Assembly: GCF_910594005.1 (NCBI RefSeq)
Contig: NC_057841.1
Span: 11,579,001-11,643,000 of the forward strand
Source of the DNA: Cervus elaphus
Taxonomy: Eukaryota; Chordata; Mammalia; Artiodactyla; Cervidae
Direction: 5' to 3'
DNA length: 64,000 nucleotides
Within the stretch, counting starts at the first letter, position 1. Every line of letters starts with the position of its first letter. The translations under genes were made by a program, and so were the position numbers. The notes beneath the pieces were generated by a model. It saw nothing but the letters and a program-made list of their open reading frames with translations. It was not told where the DNA came from and did not search any database. Positions 52,655 through 63,112 of this stretch are shown piece by piece.

Positions 52655-53024
52655 GACCAGACTGTAGCCATGACATGAGCAGCCATAATTCTGAGAACTG
52701 ACCTCAAGAAATGGAAACACACCCACCCTGGAACTGAAGATTAACTGCACTTGAAACCATCAGGATAATGCTGGTCAGACCATCGAAGACCCAGCTCAAG
52801 AAGACTGTCAGAGCTGACTGTGCTGTTTCTGCATGTAGCCCCCTCCCTCCGTCTATAAAAGCTTTTGCCCCCTGGTTGCAGGTTGGGAGAGTCTGCCTTT
52901 GAACAAGCGTCTGCCCTCCCCCACCCCACCCCTAGTTGTTGATCTGAGATGAAGCAAACACTCCTTCCACCAACCTGACGTCTGTATTGGCTTTTGGGTG
53001 GCGAGGAGCCAGACTCCACTTTCA
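52655..53024 (+). mobile_element. LTR-like segment (probable solo LTR)
   Basis: It has the shape of a retroviral-type LTR. A U3-like part comes first, then a TATA box in GTCTATAAAAGC at about 52852. About 130 bases later there is a GAGATGAAGCAAAC segment where a polyadenylation signal could once have stood. The end is TTGGCTTTTGGGTGGCGAGGAGCC, closing ACTTTCA. No coding region adjoins it. The left boundary and family are uncertain; an ancient ruminant ERV LTR is the best guess. Confidence 0.5.
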
Positions 53025-53307
53025 ATTAGAAAAGAACTGATAAATGTACAGTTGTGGATGTCTACTTCAGCTAATTTACTGTCTGGATATTAAATGATAC
53101 TGATGATATCACCTTGCAGAATAATACAGAAATTACTGAGAATGAAGCTTTGTGACAGCCTCGTAGTAATACGCCTGTTAGAACAGGCCATGTCCCAATT
53201 CTAGTCATCACACTATGAAGACAACTGAATCATTTGGCAAACAAGGTATTCACAGACAATTTGAAAGAGCCTCGGAGAATTTCTCCTAACTACGCAGAAA
53301 GCAGGGC

Positions 53308-54080
53308 TTCCTAGGTGGTTCAGTGGTAAAGAATCTGCCTGCGATGCAAGAGATTCAGGTTCTATCCCCGGAAATAGCCAGGACATGGAAGCAACCTAGA
53401 TGCCCATCAGCAGACGAATGGATAAGGAAGCTGTGGTACATATACACCATGGAATATTACTCAGCCATTAAAAAGAATTCATTTGAATCAGTTCTAATGA
53501 GATGGATGAAACTGGAGCCCATTATACAGAGTGAAGTAAGTCAGAAAGATAAAGACCATTACAGTATACTAACACATATATATGGAATTTAGAAAGATGG
53601 TAATGATAACCCTATATGCAAAACAGAAAAAGAGACATAGATGTACAGAACAGACTTTTGAACTCTGTGGGAGAAGGTGAGGGTGGGATGTTTCGAAAGA
53701 ACAGCATGTATACTATCTATAGTGAAACAGATCACCAGCCCAGGTGGGATGCATGAGACAAGTGCTCGGGCCTGGTGCACTGGGAAGACCCGGAGGAATC
53801 GGGTGGAGAGGGAGGTGGGAGGGGGGGATCAGGATGGGGAATACATGTAACTCCATGGCTGATTCATGTCAATGTATGACAAAACCCACTGAAATGTTGT
53901 GAAGTAATTAGCCTCCAACTAAAAAAAAAAAAAAAAAAATAGTATAGAAAAAAAAAAAAAAGAAGGAAATGGCAACCCACTCCAGTACTCCTGCCTGAGA
54001 AACCCCATGGACGGTGGGGCCTGGTGGACTACAGTCCATAGGGTTGCAAAGAGTGGGACACGCCTGAAGCAACTTAGCAC
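53308..54080 (+). mobile_element. Bov-tA SINE split by an L1 3' end
   Basis: The head (GGGCTTCCTAGGTGGTTCAG to GGTTCTATCCCCGG) lies left of 53374 and the body (GAAGGAAATGGCAACCC to CTTAGCACACG) right of 53961. About 20 bases normally between them are missing. Confidence 0.93.
53374..53961 (+). mobile_element. Young L1 3' end inside a Bov-tA
   Basis: Nearly identical to 48615-49190 of the full-length L1. It encodes the last ~70 ORF2 codons to the stop at 53590-53592, then the 3' UTR with a G-rich tract (53801-53839) and two A-runs separated by TAGTATAG. 5'-truncated. Confidence 0.95.
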
Positions 54081-54519
54081 ACGATAATCAGAGAAGAGTG
54101 AGCCTTAGTCCAGAAGGCGCCAGTACAAATGCACCCCAGACAGGAACCAGGCCTGCAGTGTGCTCAGGAGCGCAGGGCTCAGTTCCAGACTTGGAATGGG
54201 GCTGGGGGCGGGGGGACGTTCTCCACTTACACAGAGGAGCTGAGCACGGCCTGCGGGGGGAGCAGGGGGCCGAGTGTGTCACAGGTGTGTCACAGATGTC
54301 TGCCCAAGCCCAGCTCTACACTCTGAGGCTGGAATATCACATGGTTCACATGGTTCGCAAACCCAACTTCTGGTCCTGCCAACCTTGCCTCCTCTCAGTG
54401 TTTCCCATCTCCATGAATGCCACCGGTGCCCCAAACTAGTGCATCGAGATCCCTAGGAATCACCTGCCGCCCCAGGTTACACATCCCAGGCTCCGTCAAC
54501 CTTACCCAATTTGCCCCTG
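54081..54519. other. Unassigned GC-richer sequence
   Basis: No repeat recognised. Overlapping frames of 60-113 codons on both strands have no domain and no support as exons. Confidence 0.45.
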
Positions 54520-54520
54520 A

Positions 54521-54583
54521 AGGTGAAAGTGAAAGTGAAGTCACTCAGTCGTGTCTGACTCTTTGCAACCCCATGGACGGTAG
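54521..54583 (-). mobile_element. Bov-tA 3' fragment
   Basis: GTGAAGTCACTCAGTCGTGTCTGACTC to CCCATGGACGGTAGC, only the terminal ~60 bases of an antisense SINE. Confidence 0.85.
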
Positions 54584-54958
54584 CAAAAAACCAATAAAAG
54601 TGTTTAAAAAAGGGAAAGGGGGGAGTGCCTGGTGTAAATCAGCTGGGGCACAGCGTGGTGAAGCTGGTGTAGGCCACAGGAGGCAGTGGGTCTTGACTCT
54701 GAGAGCAACCTTGATCCACAGAGGGCTTTCGGGAGGATGGAGGTGGGCGGGGTGGGGTAGTGAGGTCAGGTTTGGGTTTTGTACAGACCACTTCAGCAGC
54801 CCTGGGCAGAGGAGCTTGGACGTGGGAAGAAGGGTTGCAATGGTGGGCATTGTTTGATCAGTTGAGAAGTGACCGTGTGTCGCAGGAGAAAGGTGACCTT
54901 GGATCAGACCACCATGGTGATAACAGGAATCAGAAAAGCGGGTGTATTTGAGAGATGC
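54584..54958. other. Unassigned sequence
   Basis: Nothing recognised; G-rich in parts (GGAGGTGGGCGGGGTGGGG near 54738). Confidence 0.45.
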
Positions 54959-55078
54959 TTCGGGAGATCTGGGTTCGATCCCTGGGTTGGGAAGATCCCC
55001 TGGAGAAGGAAATGGCAGCCCACTCCAGTATTCTTGCCTGGAAAATCCCATGGACCGTGGAGCCTGGTAGGTTGCTCA
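54959..55078 (+). mobile_element. Bov-tA fragment, truncated at both ends
   Basis: Begins at the B-box region (GGGTTCGATCCCTGGG) and stops after GGAGCCTGGTAGG. Confidence 0.88.
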
Positions 55079-55452
55079 CTCCAGGCAGTAGGTGGTCAGC
55101 TTAGGTGGGTGACACAGAGGGACATTACATCCATAGTGACACTCTGTACCTCTTACAACCACAACAGTGTATTTAAAACAGTTCCCACAGCATTATTCAC
55201 AACAGCCAAGACATGGAAGCAATCTAAGTCTCCGCTGACATGAAATGGATAAAGATATGGGATATATAGACAATGGAAGATTACTCAGCCATGAGAAAAG
55301 AACGAAATAATTCCATTTGCAGCAACATGGATGGGCCTAGAGATTGCCATAGTAAGTGAAGTAAGTCAGATACACAAAGGCAAATATTACAGGTCACTTA
55401 CATGTAGAATCTAAAAAATAATACAAATGAACTTATTTACATAACAGAGACT

Positions 55453-55660
55453 TATGCATGCTAAGTCGCCCCAGTTGTGTCTAACTCTTTGCGATCCTAT
55501 GGACTGTAGCCCACCAGGATCCTCTCTGTACACAGAATTTTTCAGGCAAGAACATTTGAGTGGGTAGACATGCCCTCCTCCAGAAGATCTTTCCAACCCC
55601 AAGGTCGAACCCGTGTCTCTTAAGTCTCCTGCACTGGCAGGCAAGTTCTTTACCACTACT
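55453..55660 (-). mobile_element. Bov-tA SINE with a 31-bp TSD
   Basis: Antisense SINE from TTATGCATGCTAAGTCGCC to GGCAAGTTCTTTACCACTACT; the end of the head is truncated. L1 sequence of 31 bases before it (55422-55452) recurs after the SINE pair (55949-55979) with 29 matches. Confidence 0.92.
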
Positions 55661-55936
55661 GCTGCTGCTGCTGCTAAGTCACTTCAGTCTCGTCCGACTC
55701 TGTGCGACCCCATAGACGGCAGCCCACCAGGCTCCCCCATCCCTGGGGTTCTCCAGGCAAGGACACTGGAGTAGGTTGCCATTTCCTTCTCCAATGCATG
55801 AAAGTGGAAAGGGAAAGTGAAGTCGCTCAGTCGTGTCGGACTCTTAGCGACCCCATGGACTGTAGCCCACCAGGCTCCTCTGCCCATGGGATTTTCCAGG
55901 CAAGAGTACCAGAGTGGGTTGCCATTGCCTTCTCCA
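55661..55936 (-). mobile_element. Bov-A2 SINE nested at the end of a Bov-tA, 13-bp TSD
   Basis: (GCT)n start, two antisense BovA units with a GAAAGTGGAAAGGGAAAGTG linker. CTTTACCACTACT occurs at 55648-55660 and 55937-55949 exactly, so it inserted after the Bov-tA. Confidence 0.95.
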
Positions 55937-56205
55937 CTTTACCACTACTACAAATGAATTTATTTACAAAACAGAGACTCACAGACATAGAAAACACACT
56001 TGTGGTTACCAAAGGAGAAAGTGGGGGAGGGATAAATTAAGAGTGTGGATTAACAGATGCACACCACCATATATAAAACAAACAACGAGGATTTACTGTA
56101 CACCACAAAGAACTATGTTCAATTTCTTATATATATAGCCAAGTCCCTTTGTTGCACACCTGAAACTAACACAATATTGTAAATCAACTATACTTTAATT
56201 TTTAA

Positions 56206-56669
56206 AGTTTTTGACAATTTTAATGATGTAAAAAATTTATGTATAGTACAATACTAAGGGAAAACTGGATTTTAAAAACTGTGTACAAACTCTGTTTCTA
56301 TGCTATTTTTGGCTCTGTTGGAACTTTTTCCCAAAGTATTTAATACCTTTATAATTCTGTAAGATGGAAGAAAATAGTATCTCAAGAAGAGGATTCAACA
56401 GGCTCCACAGTAATAACTTAGAACCATGCAAGATGCAGAGGGACCAGTAAACTCCTGGGGGTAGCCAGATCCCAGGGTGGGGAGCGGAAGGGCCCAGCCC
56501 TGAGGAAAGCCAAGAAGTCAAGGTGATTTTCAGAAGAAATCTGTACACCCAGGCCCTGGCTTCCCTATCTGTAAATTTCAATCTTCAATCTTCACTTTCT
56601 TTTTTATTATGAAAGTATAATAACACGTTTACAGGAGAACTGGAAAATACAGAACAAAGTTACATATGT
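56206..56669. other. Unassigned sequence
   Basis: Nothing recognised; a 92-codon minus frame (56303-56581) has no domain. Confidence 0.45.
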
Positions 56670-56868
56670 AAGGGCTAAGTCACTTCAGTCCTGTCCAACT
56701 CTTTTTGACCCCATGGACTGTAGCCAGTCAGGCTTGTCTATCCATGGGATTCTCCAGGCAAGAATACTTAGAGTGGGTTGCCATGCCTTCCTTCAGGGGA
56801 TCTTCTAGGCCTTGGGATTAAACCCAAGTTTCTTACATGTCCAGCATTGGCAAGTTCATTTTTTACCA
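56670..56868 (-). mobile_element. Bov-tA SINE, diverged
   Basis: Antisense SINE from GGGCTAAGTCACTTCAGTC to AAGTTCATTTTTTACCATT; the head end is degraded. Confidence 0.9.
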
Positions 56869-57249
56869 TTAATAATTCCACTATATGTTATAATTATTTT
56901 TTAAGTAGATAAATTAAGATTTAGTTGGAGTTTCCATATCAAATTCTCAAAAATCATTAGGATGAATATATAGAAAAGTAGAAGGATATAGTTGACCTGA
57001 AAATCACCAAGAACCAAGTCAACATAATTAAGATTTATACAATTTTCACACAACAATAGGATATAAATTCTATTCAAGTTCCCATAGACTATAAACTAGG
57101 AGACACTGGAACATATCCAGAGACATAAAACAAGGTGCAAAAATTTCTAACGGTATTGAAATCATACAGGGCCTGTTCTCTTATCACTGGATCTTCACTT
57201 AGTTTTAATGAAGACAAAGTGAGGAGAAATTGCAGCATTCAAACTTCAA
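56869..57249. other. Unassigned AT-rich sequence
   Basis: Nothing recognised. Confidence 0.4.
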
Positions 57250-57349
57250 GTTGCGGCATGTGGACTCTAGTTCCCTGGCCAGGGATTGAACCCAGTCCCC
57301 CTGCGTCAGGAGCTTGGAGTCTTAGCCACTGGACCAAGAGGGAAACCCC
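57250..57349 (-). mobile_element. CHR-type SINE fragment, antisense
   Basis: GCGGCATGTGGACTCTAGTTCC, CAGGGATTGAACCC and CTTAGCCACTGGACCAAGAGG are the complement of a CHR-type head. Confidence 0.85.
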
Positions 57350-57884
57350 CAGGTTCCCTTTCTAACTGCTGCTACATGGGGAGATCTCCTCACATGACTT
57401 TCCATCTCAGTGACCACAGACTTCTTCAAATTTATCTTTACTTCTGGAACTCCTCTCTAACTAACGTTATTTGACATTGCAGTAATAAATAATAGATGTG
57501 AAACTTTTCACATCTGTACTGAAAAATATGTCACAAAATAAAGTTGTGTAATGCCTCCAGCTATCATTATAGCTGAATGGCAGAGAGTATTCTCGAAATA
57601 TTCTGAAAAACAGATTGTTATGGAACATCCGCATCTCAACAAGAGTTTTCTTCTAGAGCTGTGACTGTTCTGAACTTTCAAAATTCTTCACCATGGGCAC
57701 CAATGTCTTGTCTTTCAAGAAATATATGTTCTTCTAATTTTTTTAATGATGTATCAATTTAAGGTATATTTTTAAAAGATAGTGTACAATGCTGAAATAC
57801 TCTGTCATTTCCGTAAGAATGACAAATATATTCAATCTTCCTGGAAAACAAAAGGCATATCCCATTTAAATGATCACGCTTCCC
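57350..57884. other. Unassigned sequence
   Basis: Nothing recognised. Confidence 0.45.
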
Positions 57885-57885
57885 T

Positions 57886-58080
57886 GGTGACTCAGAGGGT
57901 AAAGAATCAGCCTGCAATGCGGGAGACCTGGGTTTGACCCCTCGGTTGAGAGATCCCCTGGAGAAAGGAATGGCTATCCACTCCGGTATTCTCACCTGGT
58001 GAGTTCCATGGACAAAGAAACCTGGCGGGCTGCAATCCCTGGGGTCACACACAGTCAGACACAACTGAGTGACTAACAAC
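57886..58080 (+). mobile_element. Bov-tA SINE
   Basis: GCTTCCCTGGTGACTCAGAGG head, GGTTTGACCCC, body to GAGTGACTAACAACAC. Confidence 0.92.
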
Positions 58081-58504
58081 ACATGGCAGCCATAATATTA
58101 TACTTTCAAATCTCTCGCAAGGAAAACATGTGAAATACAGATGACATTGCATGTACAAAGAAGTGCCAGGGGAAGAAAATGTGAATTCTATGTTACATAT
58201 GGTTATGAAAACTCAGAAAATGCCCCCAAACAGCAAATGGTCAAATAAATTGAAAAGTTATCCATATAACATCATAAGTTATCCACGAACATCATAAGAA
58301 CACCAGAATCGAAATCTATAAAAAATTCCAACTTTTTACGGTGGAAATGTCTAAACATGCACAAAGTACAGAAAATGGTATAATGAATTCCCAATTTCCC
58401 ATCACCTGACTTCAACAATGATCAACACAGTACTAACTTCCTTCATTTACACTTCCATCTACTTCACCCCCCTCAAACACTTTTTTGCTGTTTGTTTGTT
58501 CCGG
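58081..58504. other. Unassigned AT-rich sequence
   Basis: A phrase repeated within 30 bases (ATCATAAGTTATCC / ACATCATAAG at 58270-58300). No family recognised. Confidence 0.4.
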
Positions 58505-58626
58505 TTTGGGGGTTTTTCTGGCCATATCCACAAGGCATGTGGGAATCTTAGCTCTCCAATCAGGGATCAAACCTGTGCCCCTCAGTGGAAGCACAGAGTC
58601 TTAACCACTGGACCACCACGAAGTCC
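58505..58626 (-). mobile_element. CHR-type SINE fragment, antisense
   Basis: TTTTTCTGGCCATATCCACAAGG, CAGGGATCAAACCTG and CTTAACCACTGGACCACCACG are the complement of a CHR-type SINE. Confidence 0.85.
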
Positions 58627-59164
58627 TTCAGACAGGTATTTTGAAGCAAAACCCTCACATTCATGCCATTTCTTCCATTAAATTCTGCTGTATATGTGCT
58701 TCCAAGGTAAGGACCTTTAAAACATCACTGCAACATCATTCTTACATTTAAAAAATTAAATAATACTTCCTTAACAATCAACTACCTAATCAGTGTCATA
58801 AAGAATTTTAATTCTTCTTTGTGATGGGAGAGTTTTAATTCTTCTAATGTCATGGGAAATGCTTATGCTTTTATTCAGGGGAAAAGGAGGATACAAATCT
58901 GCCCATTATTCAAATACACAAAAGCAAGTATAGAAAGAGATTTCAAGGAATACAGGGCATGCTTTAATGTAATTTAATATTACACTTCAGCTGCCTACAA
59001 GCCCCCAGGAAGGATCCAGACCTGTCCCAGTTCTGGCGTCCTCCTTACAGTGGTCTGTGAGGGGATGTGACCTTGGGGGTGGGGGCATTTACCGGTTGAG
59101 CCACGCCCACCCCTAGCCAAGGCCTCCAATGAGCGGAAGGCTTCTCTGCAGGCCCCTGTGTTTG
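58627..59164. other. Unassigned sequence
   Basis: Nothing recognised. Confidence 0.45.
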
Positions 59165-59478
59165 TATTCAGTTTTCAGTTCCAGTTCAGTCACTCAGTCA
59201 TGTCTGACTCTTTGCGACCCCATGAACTGCAGCACGCCAGGCCTCCCTGTCCATCACCAACTCCCGGAGTCCACCCAAACCCATGTCCATCCAGTCGGTG
59301 ATGCCATCCAGCCATCTCATCCTCTGTCGTCCCCTTCTCCTCCTGCCCCCAATCCCTCCCAGCATCAGAGTCTTTTCCAATGAGTCAGCTCTTTGCATCA
59401 GGTGGCCAAAGTGTTAGAGTTTCAGCTTCGGTATCAGTCCTTCCAATGAACACTCAGGACTGATCTCCTTTAGGATGT
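59165..59478 (-). mobile_element. BovB LINE 3' end
   Basis: TTCAGTTCCAGTTCAGTC tail complement, antisense C-terminal coding region, truncated after CTCCTTTAGGATG exactly where a mariner-like hairpin begins. The minus frame at 59198-59398 is the BovB C-terminus only. Confidence 0.93.
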
Positions 59479-59480
59479 AT

Positions 59481-59558
59481 TGGGTTGGCCCAAAAGTTCA
59501 TTCAGGTTTTTCTGCAACATCTTTCAGAAAAACCTGAACAAATTTTAGGGCCAACCCA
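59481..59558. mobile_element. Mariner-like short inverted-repeat element, hairpin
   Basis: TGGGTTGGCCCAAAAGTTCA on the left pairs with the complement at the right (...GGGCCAACCCA). The 32-base arms match at 28 positions around a 14-base loop. TGGGTTGGCC ends are typical of bovine mariner-derived elements. Several bovine microRNA genes (miR-2284/2285 type) have AAAAGTTC-containing hairpins of this kind; whether this locus is transcribed is unknown. Confidence 0.85.
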
Positions 59559-60311
59559 TCGCTTTGGGGGAAGATTCCAGGTTACAGGATTTCCCAAATC
59601 CTTGTGAAATTTTCTTTCCACGTCAGAGATCTAATACAGCAAAATGTCCAGTGAAGTTTATTCCTATTAGAGAGATGATAATTTCAAACTTACTTTTGCA
59701 TACATTTTTTTTCTTTAATCTAAAAAGCCAGGGTAAAGACGTGCTCTGTGACACCAGGTGGTTGTGAGAATTCAAGCCGACACTTCCAGGCGCGGGTTCA
59801 CCAGTTCCCAGAGCACCTGAGCCTTCGAGAGTGGAGGTAATTACCGTGCCAGGCACAGCGCTTATCTCTGGGGATAAAAAGAGGAAAACATAGCACTGGT
59901 CTTCCTCCTAGGAGGAACATACTGAGTAAATTCTATTTATTTTCTCTGTTTTACCACAAAACTGCACATTACTTTTTTAAAGGTATCAAACCATAGATCT
60001 AATTATAAGCAGCATATACACAGTCTGGCTTTTTTCCCCCAAGACTGTGGATTCCCTCTATTGTCTTGAGTTTAACCCTTTTAAATCCCTCATGTTTTTC
60101 AATGACTTAAAGGCTCCACTTCTCCACTTCACATTCAAGTAGGAAACCTCTACCATGCTATGTATTTTCAATACTGAATAAAAAGGCAGTGTGATGAAAG
60201 CAAATTTAGTCATACGTGACTGGAACCATTTTTAAGCCACTATCCAGATTTCTCCAACACAAACAGGAAGGATAGATGTGTTGCTGGCTAATAATCATTT
60301 TAGATGAAGAG
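59559..60311. other. Unassigned sequence
   Basis: Nothing recognised. Confidence 0.45.
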
Positions 60312-60319
60312 ATTCTAAA

Positions 60320-60553
60320 TACTTTGGTCACCTGATGTGAAGAGCCGACTCACTGGAAAAACCCTGATGCTGGGAAAGACTGAAGGCAGGAGGAGTCGAC
60401 AGAGGATGAGATGGTTAGATAGCATCACCGACTCAATGGATGCAGATCTGAGCAAACTTCAGGAGACAGTGAAGGACAGGGAAGCCTGGCATGCTACAGT
60501 CCAGGGGGTCTCAAAGAGTCAGACATGACTGAGTGACTGAATAACAACAAAAA
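60320..60553 (+). mobile_element. BovB LINE 3' end with 10-bp TSD
   Basis: TACTTTGGTCACCTGATG to GACTGAATAACAACAAAAA. ATTCTAAATA occurs at 60312-60321 and 60554-60563; the left copy overlaps the first bases of the element. Confidence 0.92.
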
Positions 60554-60563
60554 ATTCTAAATA

Positions 60564-61136
60564 TTTACCTACCTACATCTAGCTATGATGCACTGTATTC
60601 ATGAATGTAAACTGGTAAAAGATAACTTGGATTTTGAGTCTGAATCTTTTAAAAATTCATGATTCTGATGGGAAGTAGGAAATCAGAGGTTGTGTCCCAG
60701 CTTTACCTTTATTAGAAGAGACACCACATCCCAGGAGCCATGCTTCCCTCAGGCCCAGGACTCAATAGTGATTGTGTATGACACGGCCACCCACTAAACA
60801 GACTATATTCGGATCACGAAGCAAGTGGTGAAACCCATCAAGTACAATTCAGAAAATGCTGGTGTATATAAATGTGATTCTTTAAATAGTGCAAAAATAA
60901 GTATATTCTTAACAATGCTTGTAAATATTTTTTTAAACATTTCAAGCCCTCTTCCTTAGAAAGCATGTGTGTCTCAGATAAATTAATAAGAAACAGCTCC
61001 AAAGATTCCCAAATAATCTCTATAGGTGATATGTATATGTGCATAAGTATATATGGTGTGTGCCTGTGTGTGTGTTCTACTCAACAATCTACATTATCTC
61101 CTTTATTTGCTTATTCCTAATTTCTTCTTGTAATTA
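60564..61136. other. Unassigned AT-rich sequence
   Basis: Nothing recognised; a short TG run lies near 61059-61074. Confidence 0.45.
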
Positions 61137-61204
61137 TTGGGTTGGCCAAAAAGTTCATTCGGGTTTTTCCATAGCACCATGCAAAAACTTTTTGGCCAGC
61201 TTGA
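61137..61204. mobile_element. Mariner-like short element, second copy
   Basis: TTGGGTTGGCCAAAAAGTTC start preceded by TA; right part AAAAACTTTTTGGCCAGCTTGA followed by TA. The outer bases of the right repeat are diverged and the inner arm is shortened, so the hairpin is less complete than at 59481. Confidence 0.82.
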
Positions 61205-61254
61205 TACTTTAACATCCCATGCACTAGATTTCATAGTACAAGCCTGAAAGTTTT

Positions 61255-61381
61255 TTTTAACTTTTTATTTTGTATCGGGGTATAGCTGATTAACAGTATT
61301 GTGACAGTTTCAGGCGTGCAGCAAAGGGGCTCAGTCACACATAAACATGTATCCATTCTCCCCTGAAAGCCCCTCCCATCC
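61255..61381 (-). mobile_element. Short L1 3' end with perfect 16-bp TSD
   Basis: T-tail complement, GGTATAGCTGATTAACAG, TTTCAGGCGTGCAGC and ATCCATTCTCCCCTG: only 127 bases of an L1 3' end. CAAGCCTGAAAGTTTT at 61239-61254 and 61382-61397 proves a single, very short insertion. Confidence 0.96.
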
Positions 61382-61397
61382 CAAGCCTGAAAGTTTT

Positions 61398-61902
61398 AAG
61401 TTTCCCTTTTTAAAACATAAGTGAGTCTGTTCAGGCATCTGAAGAAAACTAATTATAACAACACATTTATTTTCCTTGACCATCTTTGGTTTTGCCTTCT
61501 TTTTATTAAAAAAGAAATTATTATCTAGGGAAGATGGGCTGTTTATGTGCCTTGTGTGGTGTGAGTGTGCAATAGTAACTCACAAAAAGAGAAAAATAAT
61601 AATAAAAAGAGTCATTATAGAATCGTAACAAGATGGGACTGTTCCATTGATCTTGTATCTATTCTCCTTGTAATCATTTCAAGAATTCTGGAATTGGCTT
61701 CTCCTCAATTACTCTCAGGCTAATCAGGAACCAAAAAAGAAAAAGAAAAGAACCCTATCCACCCACTAAACAAGAGCTCTCAGGGTTTCAAAGCTCCAAA
61801 CACTCAATATTTTTAAAGTTATCTCCATAAAATGTACTTAATGGATGACCTAAATGAAAAAGTCATCTAATAATTACACAATTAGAAAATAATACTAAGC
61901 AG
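61398..61902. other. Unassigned AT-rich sequence
   Basis: Nothing recognised. Confidence 0.45.
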
Positions 61903-62123
61903 GGGGGCTTCCCAGGTGGCATCAGTGGTAAAGAATGCACCCCCCAGTGCGGGAGACATAAGAGATGCAGGTTCGATCCCTGGCTTGGGAAGATCCTCCC
62001 TGGAGAAGGAGATGGCAGCCCACTTCAGTGTTCTTGCCTGGAGAATCCCATGAACAGTGGAGCCTGGTGGGCTACAGTCCAGGGGTTGCAGAGTCAGACA
62101 CGACTGAGCACCTTAGCACACGA
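61903..62123 (+). mobile_element. Bov-tA SINE
   Basis: GGGGGGCTTCCCAGGTGGC head, perfect GGTTCGATCCC B box, body to GAGCACCTTAGCACACG. Confidence 0.94.
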
Positions 62124-62576
62124 GGCAGGCAGTAAGTGGACAGGGCCGCACAGTCTCTTCCAGCACTTTCCTCCACTTCCCAGGGCTCCGTTAGACCTGT
62201 CTCAACCTCTGATTCTCCTCCCTTGAAAGAAAAGGACCCAGCTGAATCCAGGTGGCAGAACTTCACACGCAGAAACCACTGCTCCTGAGGGGGAAATCAG
62301 GAGCACAAAAGAGAGGCCACAGGGGGTGGAGTAAAACTCAGAAAAACGCCCTTTCATCGCAGACCTCGGTGCATCGCTCCTCTCTGTGTAGAGAGAAGGG
62401 GACCCTTGCAAAGTCCTGACTCATCAGTTTCTGTGCGGAGCTCACTTCCTCTCTGGCCTGCGGGAACACACAGGTCCATTCCAGCTCAGTCTTATATGGG
62501 TACACCGCCCAAGGCACGTAAACACAGCCCATCAACAGGGTCCTGGAGAAACAAAACTTTAAAAATAAAAAGAAAG
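62124..62576. other. Unassigned sequence
   Basis: Nothing recognised; somewhat GC-richer than its surroundings. Confidence 0.45.
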
Positions 62577-62813
62577 CAGGCTTCCCTGGTGGCTTCCCTG
62601 GTGAGGAACCTGCCTCCCAGCGCAGGAGTATACGGGTTCAATCCCTGATCCCGGAAGAGCCCAAAGGCCACGCAGCAAGTACTCCTGAGCACCACAACTA
62701 CCAAGCCTATGCTCTAAGCTCGGGAGCAGAAACTAGAGAGGAGCTCAAGCAGCATCAAAGACCCAGCACAGCCGAAAACCAATAAGTAAATAATAAAAAT
62801 AAATAAATAAATA
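62577..62813 (+). mobile_element. CHR-type SINE
   Basis: Head with a duplicated CTTCCCTGGTGG phrase, GGTTCAATCCC, CACAACTACC and CAAAGACCCAGCACAGCC, then an (AAAT)n tail ending near 62813. Confidence 0.9.
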
Positions 62814-63112
62814 GAAAGTAAAACCAAAGACGGTCAAGGAAAATAAATGTGGCATTATCATTAGGCAACACTTTCTTTCGTAATTCCACTTGGACCCTTC
62901 CCATAGACCAAAAGTAGGTTCCGTCTCGAGAGCCACGTTTCTCCCAAACTGATGATGCCCGGCTGTGGCTGGAGCCAGAGGGAACGAGCATCCTGGGGAT
63001 GCAGCGCGCCCCCCAGACATCCACACCGTGCGCCACTCCAGGTAACCCTCCAGGCCACTCCCTGACAACCGCAGGGGCCCTCGGAAAAAAGTATCTTTCC
63101 AAAGAAAATACA
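62814..63112. other. Unassigned sequence with retained CpGs
   Basis: No repeat recognised. 63000-63040 is CpG-bearing (GCAGCGCGCCCC). Minus frames of ~160 codons run from here into the flanking SINEs and are not supported. Confidence 0.4.

Larger units (their letters stand above)
55178..56205 (+). mobile_element. Older L1 3' part split by two SINEs
   Basis: CAACAGCCAAGACATGGAAGC, ATTACTCAGCCATGAG and AACATGGATGGGCCTAGAG, interrupted at 55453, resuming at about 55949 with CACAGACATAGAAAACACAC and ending CACACCTGAAACTAACACAATATTG plus an A/T-rich tail. Confidence 0.88.
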
